From Phoronis australis (taxonomy: Eukaryota > Phoronida > Phoronidae): DNA of 37,067 bases. The notes under the pieces were generated by a model. That model did not search any database, was not told the DNA's origin, and saw nothing but the letters and a program-made list of their open reading frames with translations. A program made the translations under genes and the position numbers. Shown piece after piece: positions 22,301 through 34,300 of the stretch (the stretch's first letter is position 1; each line of letters starts with the position of its first letter). Where the stretch lies: the NCBI GenBank assembly GCA_002633005.1, contig NMRA01000069.1:812694-849760 (forward strand), written 5' to 3'.

Positions 22301-25300
22301 GGTCCATCAATGTGCTCCTATTTGAATTACACGGTGAATCAGCTATACCCATGTTGCCCATATCACAAGATGTGTCAAATGAGGTTGCATTTAAGTGCAG
22401 CTTCAAAGTTTTAAAAATTTGTCAATTTCAGTTTGATTTGACCTTGTCGTTCCTGGCACTGGTCCAATACTGGGGTTCTTGATTTTAAGAACCAAGCAAT
22501 CATTGAATAACAAGCTCATTAATGGGTACATGAAACTGATTCTCCAAGTCAGGGACTGCTATGTTTGCCTTGGGCTTTCGTTCCCGACATGTGGAAACCA
22601 ATATAGAAATTCCACCTTTTAGCAAGATCAATTTCTTTGCTATACCACACACAAAGCTCTAACAATCCACGATTCAAGATTTGCATTAATTTTAAGAACT
22701 TTCTACCACACCTTGTATTTTAAACGCATTGCACTACATAAAACAGTGCCACTCAAAAAAATCAAAGTTACATCAATTGCATAATCACCATCTGATGTCA
22801 TACAACTAGCAAGAAAAGCATATCAATTTCCGCTATTGGATATTGGCTGAACCAGTGACGAGCACACGTGACTCGAGTTTGTGCGCATGTTATGGAAACA
22901 AATGCGACCCAAACGTCGGTCATGTGCACTTGATCAAGAAAAACAGACGTTGTACAGTTCATGTCTTTCTCTAATTACAATAATGCGTCCACATATAAAT
23001 ATGTAGGCGCATAAAAAGCTAAAATTCACGGGTTTTTGTAGTCAGAATTAAAAGCCAAGAACTATTATTAATAGAAGGCCAGGGATCTTAATTCAAGGTT
23101 TTTTCAACCATAGAATTTTTTCAAGACCAGCACAATGATTCTTCGTGGAGTTTACTGCCATTTATTCACCATGCTAACCTGAATCTTGAGACTGAATTCT
23201 CAATTGCAGACGGCGACAAACTCACCTGGCAAAAGACATCGCCTGTGTTAGACATTCGGCGTAGGCCTCTTGCCTCTTCTTGTCACCTTCGTTCAACATT
23301 TTTTGAAAGAGTCCTTCAAATTTCGTGACGATAGGTGCCAGCAGGTTTTTCATCAGCTGTTCCTTTTTCTGCAGTATAGATGTCAACATAAACAAAAATA
23401 AATAAGACACCATGAAAAAATGACGACAAAAAACAACCTGAACTTTGAACCCATTTGTTGAAATAACCACATAGTATGTAGGAACTGACCAGATAATTGT
23501 AAGATGTAAGACAAAACTCAGAACACTTTGAAGGTAGAAAACTGTTCACCTTATTGTGGACGCATCTTGGTATAACGGGTATAAGTTTAGGAGAGCGCCC
23601 CCATGTGATTACCGCAAAAATAGTTTCATTGATGCACTGTAATTGCTTACCTCGGGTCAACAGGCACATTAAAATTGGAAGCGAAAAACGACACAGCATA
23701 ACGTAGCCCATAGGTCCTCCAAATTGGCCCATAGACTTGGGGCCTAATGAGTCCACTCACGCATACCAACGCTTTTATAAAATACATAGGATTAGGGTTC
23801 CAGACATCTACCAAAAGCAAAATGCATTTTCAGGCATGGAACTGTTTGAAAGGTCTGTTGACACCCGGATGACTGCGGAGATGGCTTGCTTCTGGGCCAA
23901 TGACTGGTTGCTCCTTGCCCTCGTTCACATGCCACATTGTTGCCACCCTTTCAAAAACATGTGTCAAATGATTTAGAACTATCAAACCATCGTTTCCCTA
24001 GAGCTGAAAAGTGAACCTCTCTCCGTCAACAAAAGGTCACGTACCTCAACAGGAAACTGGCTATGTACAATGAGCATGCTGGCCGTCTCGTAGAGAAACA
24101 ATTGCTCGTCCGCAGTTAGCAAGTGGTGGTAGCCGTTGTCCGGTGTGTTTAAGGTCAAGAGGTCATCTAGTTGCTTTAACATGACCTCTACATACGACTG
24201 CATCTGATTTCTGTAAGATGTAATAACAATGTTGACACTAGCCTCAGAAATCTACAGGGAGTGAAGAACATAACAAAAGGCGGACGTTCAATGGAACAAA
24301 ATCCTCCGACGTCCAACAAGGGAGGCACTTACACCAGAGAATGTCGAAGCCAGACTCGCAAACTAAATGAAACAGGCTGGAGTGAGTGACAAGGGACGAA
24401 AAAGCATTTGGCGTTCTTACTCAGATCACAAGTGTTTACAACATCCATTCGGCTCCTACTCAGATTCATTCAGTCAGCGTGATATTAAACTTCCCACAAG
24501 AAGCAGGTCTTAGAATGACCCATGATAAACAAGAGGAAAAATTTCCAGGCCCTGAAGAAGAATGAGCTCAAGAATGTAATAAAAAATAAGTGTCTTCAGA
24601 TTTAATAAGTGTCTTCAGACTTAATCCGGAACTCAACGTATTGGGACCGAACTTAAGAACAGCGCACATCAGATGCATATCAGGCACCAATCACATTTCT
24701 AACTTCATATGTAATTATGGTATGAATCATTTTTACATTCTACGAAAGACATGAAGAACCAAATATTATGCTTTCATATTTCTGAAGTGCTATACCACAA
24801 TCCAGCAGAAAAGTTGAGATTTTCAGACATTAACAACAACAGTAGAAGCTTTTCAGACACAAAAAAACCTGGTTCTGGCAAATATTTTTTATCCGAATTC
24901 AGGGGGTGACATCGCCATACAATAATTAATGGAACTTACTTGTTAGCCGCCTTCACAAAGCGCGATAATAGGTAGGTTACTCGGCTCCTCACTTGGGGCG
25001 ATCGGTTGTGCAGGCCCCTCTCGTCCAGGAATGCACCCTTTGATTGAAAATGGACAATATCAGGATCTTATAATACACTTTGATGATCAAGTGCCAGCTA
25101 AAAGAGTTTTTGAGCTATAGTCACACAACCTCAGTGTATAAATAGACCAATGTAAATGTGGGCTGGATTCCATAGATGCAAGAATCTCCCGAAAACGCAA
25201 AACCACGCAAGTCTCTGCAAGATCTCGCCACGCTCTCCACGCAAAGAACGACATTACACTCTAGCTTGTCTCACGAGTGTCCTTAGTCCATGGAGCTCAG

Positions 25301-28300
25301 CCCTGCTACAGAACTCCATCCTAAGCAGTCTTTGATACAGACCACTTCCTATTAGTAATGAATTGGTCTCGAAATTTTCATCACTCGGATCAAAGTGTGA
25401 GCTTGAGAAGATTTCGTTATTGCTCAAGACTAGGCGCAATACGTTGGCTCCACAAGCCAGGTTACTGTACACAACAAACAGTCTCGAGCAATAATGGAGA
25501 GTCAAGTCTTGCAAAACCAACTAAGGCACAGTTTTATGCAGGAAACAGTCTCGGCAAAGTGTAAGCTTTCCAGCAAAACGCGGGTACACAGTAACCCGGA
25601 AAGTAATTCAAGCTCTAAAGTAGAGTTCACAATAAGGTTTCCACGACGACATGTACGTGTAAAGTTTTCCTATAAGACGAACAAGCTCTTAAAAGAGGAA
25701 AATAATTCCAAGCCCCAAGTTTCTTCAGACAACCTTAATTGTACATGCTCTACCAAAACTGGATCAACAGAGGTCACCAGGGGTATGTTTCATGCAAATT
25801 GACAAACTGATAACTCCCCCTGTTGAGTGATTAGACTTGATCACACTTCATGGCTAACAATAACGTTGAAAACGCTTATTACCAGGATTTCTCCCAAATG
25901 CTGAGGCTCCACCTGGAAGAACTTCTCGTAGCGCACGGCCGTTTCGAAATACTGCAGGAGCACCGCCTGGTGGGAGTGACAGCTAACGCCACTAGTGACC
26001 ATCTGCAATGTGAAGAGAAGTCCGATCATTGCGTTGATGGCAAAATTCTGAGAAAATGACATCGGATGCATTCAGAAACATTGAATGGAGATGTGCACTC
26101 TAAGACTTTTCAAGATGGAATTAAACCGAACTACATTAAAGACCCACTAAGTAAAGTCGAAATCGCAAACTTCGAACTGAAACGAATCAATTTAACGGCA
26201 GTTCATAATGACCTAAAATTAATCAATGTTCTCAATTCGAGCAATGATTTTATCACATGTAATTAGGATGATGAACTAAGCAAACTGTTATTAAAAAAAA
26301 CAAACAATTCCACACCAAAACACGAACCAGAACAATGGTTTTCAAAGGTGGCACTACATAACATTTAATATATTAAGTTATTTACTTCCCGACACACTCA
26401 TTGGTGTCCATTTCTTGAGACACCGCTACTGAGTAAAGGCTAAAGGAAATTGTTATAAAAAAACATCTTCTGGTTGTGTCATTCCTGATATACTCACCTT
26501 CCCCATCATATCCTGTAAGGCGGATGTCTTTGATTTGTCACCGGAAAAATGTTGTCCATGGGATGCCTGCAAATAAAGCCTAATTTCACAGCGAATTGAC
26601 TTAACTTCGAGAAAGGGAGAGAGTGAGGTTTACTGAGTGATACTGCATATTACTTAAAGATATTGAGAACTGTTTACATGCTGTTCAGTGAAAGCAAGCC
26701 GCAATATGTCAAAAGATACCAATTAATAACACATTACGTTGCGGCTGAATTAAGCAACACTGAGTCTCTCATACATAAGATGACCAAAGTCAACTTAATG
26801 AGCCCAACACTAAATTTCCCTCATTCAAGCGGCTAATGGCGACGTTCTCGTGTAGAGTTGGATGATGGACAGAATTCCTCTCCTCCTTAAAGAGTGTAGT
26901 TTGAAGTCACAGTTTTGGAACTCCTCAACAAGTAATCTTTGTCATGGCTACCCTTAAATACAGATTTCTCAGAGTAGAAGTAGCAGGACTTGTGTACCTA
27001 TTTTAAACACTTTTCCACGTTTTTGCTTACATACAATTCCTTTAGAATCTCTGCACAAGCTTATGGGATGTAATAAAACACATTTCCGTAATTGTTCCTA
27101 ATGATGTTGTTTAGCAGGAAATTGACTAACAAGCTTATCATCGATAAGTGATCTTCAAAATGAACTTGACACCATTAAAACTTATCATATATTCAATGCA
27201 AAAATACGACCACGAATTTATTTCTTTTTGACTGTAACACGTTTCAATTCAGCCAAATTCACAACAAAATCACGACAGGCACGGCTACACCGACTTCATC
27301 AAAATTGCAACACTTTGCTTTCAACACCCTCGCCAAATAAATGCTTAGTGACACTGTCACACAAAACTTGACAAAAGTATGACACAAATGCCATTTCACT
27401 GCGACAAGTGTATGAATACACTGCATGCCTAGTTTACTTTGAGAACTACCACAAGTAATCATGACCTCCAGGGTGTACTTACAGGTAGAGCCTCTCCTAT
27501 CATGTAAAGCAGCGTAATTGCCAACTCGACACTGTTGAACTCCTGCTGCCGCCAGTTGGCAAGAGTTGACGTTACGATCTCACTAACAGTTGAAATGATC
27601 AGTTCAGCGTCCTGGAAATGGCAACAACAACTAGGAGTACGTAAACGGATGTTTGTGGCTACTTTAGAACCAGAAAATGAACAAAAGTACCATTACTGTA
27701 TGACCTTGTAACAAGCGTTAAGATAATTCTCCATTATACTGGCTAAGAAAAATAATTCAGGCAATCCAAATTTATTTACAGCCTTGGATTTGAACCAAGC
27801 GAAAATACAGCATCAGGTTACCGGCGATGGAAGCATAGCCAAAATGCAAGCTTTGGATTTCAAATATAACCTGGTCCACACGATCACGTAAATGCGCATG
27901 CGGAGTGGTTTCCAGCAAAACGTGGACAAGCAGTATTCCCCAGAAGCGGGGAGGTCGTCAAGTCACGAATCTGACTTACCAGGGCAGCCAAGTTTGACAG
28001 AATGACCTTCAGTTGTTTCCTGTACTCTTGAAACATGGCTTCTTCCTCGCCCTGAAAAAACAACAGAAGGAGAAAGATCAAAGAAAGCAGTTGTATTTAA
28101 TACTATCATACAACAAGTTTCAGTGTACCAAGGAACAGATGCCGAATACAGACATTCTCATCCTTGGCTACAAAGAGCCCAAATCCAACCCTTCAATCAG
28201 CAGTGAAACATCTGAGACAGGCTTAGAAAGACATTTATTTCCAAAACCGATTCAGTTTCAATTGGCAAATGGTCATTTCAGTGGGACAGACCAAGGGTAT

Positions 28301-31300
28301 ATCCATGGGGGTGGAGTGTGGCCTGTCGGGCAGAATTTATTGAGGGTGAGACAACTGGTGGTTAACAGACGGAGTGGAGTAGCGACAAGAGTAATGGCGA
28401 GTCGCAAGACACTTACACAAAAACACTATTACACAGTAGAGCTACATTATTAAGCATTTTACGTTAATAGAAATTTTCAAAATGTCAACTTTAAACGATG
28501 AGACACAGTGTATGATACTTTCAAACCAAACCACAATCTCATGAATTGAAAATGTTGTGCAATGACTCTATTAATAAGTTTTGGCAAAAACACAATGAAA
28601 GTAAAACTCACCTCCTGCTCAAAATTATACGATTCTCCATCGTACTTCATCTTCATCATCAGGATACACAGCATTTTCTAAAAGTTGACACAAATCCAAA
28701 TAATGGCTTGAAATACAACTGAATTTGTAATTGATGCTTTAATAGGAATTAGCGGCTACCAAAAGTCTATTTCGTAATTTCAATCAAGTTAAACAGTGAA
28801 GCATAATTTATTTCAAAATATAAACCATAAAATTCTTAAAAATTTGAAAACTAGTCTTACAAAAGATGGAGAATCTAATTTTTAGACCAAATAATTCTGT
28901 CAATTAATGAGATCACCGAATTGACAAACCACAAATTTGTATGCTTCAGCCACTTACAGCANTGGCACCAGCCAAGATAAAACTTGCGTAAACTTTCAAA
29001 TATCTCGGAAACAAACAACCACAGCCATATGGTGTAAATCAGAAAAGTGTACAGGAAACTATGAACTGTGGAATGCGCATGCTCACATATATAAACAGCA
29101 TACGGGGCTTTCACAATTTCTGAATGAAAAACACCAGTGTCCTGGGGTGAGTACACTCTCCTTGCGCAGCCTAGCCGTAGCTTATTTTAGGCGATTGAGT
29201 ACACCCAACGCATTTTAATAGGATAATAGGCTTGTCGGCTGACCTCGCCTAGCGCAGGATAAGGGTTAAGGAGTGTAGTTTGAAGTCACAGTTTTGGAAC
29301 TCCTCAACAAGTAATCTTTGTACGTGGGTACCCTTAAATACAGATTTCTCAGAGTAGAAGTAGCAGGACTTGTGTACCTATTTTAAACACTTTTTCACGT
29401 TTTTGCTTACATACAATTCCTTTAGAGTCTCTGCACAAGCTTATGGGATGTAATAAAACACATTTCCGTAATTGTTCCCAATGATGTTGTTTAGCAGGAA
29501 ATTGACTAACAAGCTTATCATCGATAAGTGATCTTCAAAATGAACTTGACACCATTAAAACTTATCATATATTCAATGCAAAAATACGACCACGAATTTA
29601 TTTCTTTTTGACTGTAACACGTTTCAATTCAGCCAAATTCTCAACAAAATCACGACAGGCACGGCTACACCGACTTCATCAAAATTGCAACACTTTGCTT
29701 TCAACACCCTCACCAAATAAATGCTTAGTGACACTGTCACACAAAACTTGACAAAAGTATGACACAAATGCCATTTCACTGCGACAAGTGTATGAATACA
29801 CTGCATGTCTAGTTTACTTTGAGAACTACCACAAGTATTCATGACCCCCAGGGTGTACTTACGGGTAGAGCCTCTCCTATCATGTAAAGCAGCGTAATTG
29901 CCAACTCGACACTGTTGAACTCCTGCTGCCGCCAGTTGGCAAGAGTTGACGTTACGATCTCACTAACCGTTGAAATGATCAGTTCAGCGTCCTGGAAATG
30001 GCAACAACAACTTGGAGTATGTAAACGGATGTTTGTGGCTACTTTAGAACCAGAAAATGAACAAAAGTACCATTACTAAATGACCTTGTATCAAGCGTTA
30101 AGATAATTCTCCATTATACTGACCCTTGGATTTGAACCAAGCGAAAATACAGCATCAGGTTACCGGCAATGGAAGCATAGCCAAAATGCAAGCTTTGGAT
30201 TTCAAATATAAGCTGGTCCACACGATCACGTAAATGCGCATGCACAGTGGTTTCCAGCAAAACGTGAGACAAGCAGTATTCCCCAGAGGCAGGGAGGTCG
30301 TCAAGTCACGAATTTGACTTACCAGGGCAGCCAAGTTTGACAGAATGACCTTCAGTTGTTTCCTGTACTCTTGAAACATGGCTTCTTCCTCGCCCTGAAA
30401 AAACAACGGAAGGAGAAAAATCAAAGAAAGCAGATGTATTTCATACTATCATATTACAAGTTTCAGTTTACGAAGAAGACAGATCAAAGAAAGCAGTTGT
30501 ATTTAATACTATCATACAACAAGCTTCAGTGTACGAAGGAACAGACGCCGAATACAGACATTCTCATCCTTGGCTACAAAGAGCCCAAATCCAACCCTTC
30601 AATCAGCAGTGAAACATCTGAGATAGGCTTAGAAAGACATTTATTTCCAAAACCGATTCAGTTTCAATTGGCAAATGGTCATTTCAGTGGGACAGACCAA
30701 GAATATATCCATGGGGGTGGAGTGTGGCCTGTCGGGCAGAATTTTTTGAGGGTGAGACAACTGGTGGTTAACAGACGGAGTGGAGTAGCGACAAGAGTAA
30801 TGGCGAGTCGCAAGACACTTACACAAAAACACTATTACCAGGGCTTGGAATGACCGATGACAAAAAACACGGAAACTTTTACGGCCCAAATCATGCGCGC
30901 TACCCAGCCTTGAAATGGTCGATGTGAACCTTTCCCCAACAAAAATCGGGAGGACTAAAAAAAAAAAGAAAAACGTTACCACCGTTACTCTAGCATGCGT
31001 CTGCGTCCTTTTAGCTCGTCCTTCCACTCCCAAGCCACACATTTTTGGCTGCAGTGCCGTAGTATTTGTCGCCGCGGTTTACAATAACACGAGATGCCAT
31101 TGAAAATCCCACCACGCTTACCCAGATGCCCCGGCAATGTTGACAGTTTACGTTCCTCCGAAACATAAAGAGCAAGTTCCGCTTTTCGAGGTGAACGTTG
31201 TCTGTAACGGCACGGTAAGAAAGGAATTTGCCGCGGAAATTTTATATCAAATCCGATTTTTTACGCGGAAATATAATAAAATGCGCAGACAGAACATTTG

Positions 31301-34300
31301 AAAAAAGCGGAAATCCACGTTTCCGCGGAAAATTCCAAGCCCTGTATTACACAGTAGAGCTACATTATTAAGCATTTTATGTTAAGAGAAATTTTCAAAA
31401 TGTCAACCAAAAACGATGAGACACAGTGTATGATACTTTTAAACCAAACCACAATCTCATGAATTGAAAATGTTGTGCAATGACTCTGCTACTAATAAGT
31501 TTTGGCAAAAACACAATGAAAGTAAAACTCACCTCCTGTTCAAAATTATACGATTCTCCATCGTACTTCATCTTCATCATTAGGATACACAGCATTTTCT
31601 AAAAGTTGACACAAATCCAAATAATGGCTTGAAATACAACTGACTTTGTAATTGATGCTTTAGGAATTAGCGGCTACCAAAAGTCTATTTCGTAATTTCA
31701 ATCAAGTTAAACAGTGAAGCATAATTTATTTCAAAATATAAACCATAAAATTCTTAAAAATTTGAAAACTAGTCTTACAAAAAGATGGAGAATCTAATTT
31801 TTAGACCAAATAATTCTGTCAATTAATGAGATCACCGAATTGACAAACCACAAATTTGTAGGCTTCAGCCACTTACAGCAGTCCCGAATTTTGAGAACCA
31901 AAAATTTGACACCAATTATTCAGTGGAGAAAACTGGTTCTCAAAATCCGGGACGCCTGTAATTGACTATAACCATGAAAGAAACTTTGTAAGCTGGTGGA
32001 AATCATTTACTGGGGGGAATGGAAATCCACATTTTTGGAAGTAATCATGTGTAAAAGCATAAAATGCATACAGGCTTTTGAAAACGTAGTCGATAATTAC
32101 ATTATGATCCCGTTTGAACTTTGAACTAACTGCTTCCTCAGTAGCACGTACCTTGACATTTTCTTTCTGCACATCTGTCAGAGGGTTCAGCTGCTTCAAC
32201 ACGTTAATATAGTCGTGAGTGAAGTCACTGACCGCTGCGGAGACATCGTCGTCTTCGTCAGCAAGGAAACGAAACAGCAAGCTTATTTTGTTTTCGATAG
32301 CCTGCAGCGTACCACTTGCATTAGCACCATCTGCGCATTTGATTAGTCTGAAAATAGCAATGGTCCTCGTGTATTTAAATATACAATAGTCACATTTTTG
32401 AAGTGACGTTTGACATAAGGTACTATACTAAGCCCAGTGCTAAAAGAAAAGCTAAACAACAGTTAAGCGGTGATTTTTGTTATTAATGAGAAACTTGACA
32501 GCACAAAGAAAATCTCCGGAGAAACACAAGCTTATAACTGATATGCAGTGAAGACCAGATATTTCAAACATCTGCAGAAAACATTGAAATGGAACATTTA
32601 GCAGTTTAGTTTTGAAGAACATTTAAAGATTTTCTAAAACCATCAGTTAACACTGCCTCTTATGTTTACAGTCATATTACATTAAGTGGAAATCAGTGAC
32701 TCCTTTTGAGACTAGATTCACTACGCAGCCACAAACTTGTTTTCAAACGGCATAAAGATGATGATTTTGACTTGATGCAATCATCCAGTTACGAGGCTTA
32801 GGGCGACATCATCTGAGAATTGCAGGCCAAAATCAAAACATAATAAATGTCCGTTATTATGAAATAGCTAAAATTTGCAGATTGGTTGGATGATGATTAA
32901 CAAACAATTTGTAAACATTGGCTCTCAACTTCCATCAATCACTCCTCTTGCACAGGACCATGCCGCCAGTGGTCGCCATTATGTCAAATGCCACTAAAAC
33001 TCCACCTACTTGGACCAGCACTGCATCAGGTTCATGCCAAAAGCATTAAGAAGCTGTGCCAACTTCACCAGATAATCGCCTTCATCGCTGTCGCCGTCAC
33101 CAATCTGCGGGAAAAAATGTAAGCTTACCAGACAATGTACTTGCTTGGAAGTAGACCTGGGTACTCAGCAATGAATTTGCATTCAGCCAGCAATCATGAT
33201 GGGCAATTCCAGGTCGTTTTTTCTGAGTATTTTTGGCTTGTACTGTACTTTAGGTTGTTGTTCTAATTGTTGATTATTATAATATTCTGTGGACATTTTG
33301 AAAATTTCATCAGAACTATAAGGTTCAAACAACTTACTGCCTGGATATAGAGCTTTAAGAAATCACATCAAGAGCCACATTTCACACTACCCTGAGCGCT
33401 TGCAAAAATTAAAGACCCACATTTTGTGTTAACAGCCATCTCAAATCACTTAGGAGCCACATGGCACATCAACTCACCTGTAACACACCTGAGCTCTCGA
33501 GTACCTGTGAGAACGACTCGATCAGCTTCAGTTTAGCCACCGGCTCCATGCCTTTGTTGACGATTTCGACGATACAGTCGCACGTGCTCTCCCGGAGCAG
33601 AGGTGCTCGTAGAAACCGCAGGAGGACGCCGACAAATCGGTCGTTGGCGATGAGGTTGATGTCAATCCATGACACGTAGTTGCCGATAACGTCTAGACAC
33701 AGGCAGGCAACTTCGGGATTAGATGTCTCGTAGGTCGTCTGAAAAAAAGAGCATGATCACACTATTATATGTGCGAGTACATGATCACATATTCCTTTTC
33801 GAGCAATTTGATTGAAGGACAACTTTAAGGAAGTAAGGACTTTCAGTACCAGTTCAGTAAATCTATTCAGAGACTTAACACACAGACTCACCACAGCATG
33901 GACTTTTGAACACGAATCCTGCAATTTCCGTTGAGTTATGACTTGTAGAGACAGAGAGCTGTATTAGCCCAAGAAGATTTGAGGGTCTCTGGATTTACAC
34001 TTCATGATGAGATAGAAACAAATATTTTGGTATACTAAATAATCATGGCGTTTTCCGTTTCAACAGATTAAAACTCAACAGGAATTACAGAAGTCGTGTT
34101 CTAAAGTCCATGCTGTGGGAAGTTTGTGTGCCAAGTCTCAGAATAGATGTACAGAACCGGAACCATAAGTTCTAAATTTCTTAATGTGCTTAAGAAGTGA
34201 TCTCTCGCAGAGCAAGTTCCACATAATTTCATTTAAACTCCATCATCACAAAATAACTTCAAGTGCTAGCCAGTTAGTCATTACGACCAATTACTAACAA

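Larger units (their letters stand above)
26887..28971. repeat. XPOT segmental repeat, left copy (B)
   Basis: A 2085-bp direct repeat of 29266-31880, carrying exons 7B, 8B and 9B with their introns. The left boundary is near gagtgtagtttgaagtcaca. The right boundary is the base before N at 28972. Compared with copy A it lacks the 506-bp transposon and one unit of a 63-bp tandem, and has about 35 extra bases near 27745-27780. Confidence 0.93.
29266..31880. repeat. XPOT segmental repeat, right copy (A)
   Basis: A direct repeat of 26887-28971 with exons 7A, 8A and 9A. It is longer because of the transposon at 30839-31344 and a 63-bp tandem duplication at 30421-30546. Flanking unique exons 6 and 10 lie outside the pair of copies. 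Confidence 0.93.

Noticed and set aside
25494-25802. 102-codon plus-strand open frame in an XPOT intron
   Set aside because: Ser/Asn/Lys-rich, no recognisable domain, no promoter or splice context, antisense to an intron.
28013-30853. Two parallel plus-strand frames of 146 and 165 codons with similar protein sequence
   Set aside because: The similarity comes from the duplicated XPOT block; both frames run antisense across exon 8 and its intron, and the second enters the transposon.
30641-31103. Open frames across 30641-31103
   Set aside because: They cross the boundary of the 506-bp transposon and contain homopolymer runs; no transposase features.
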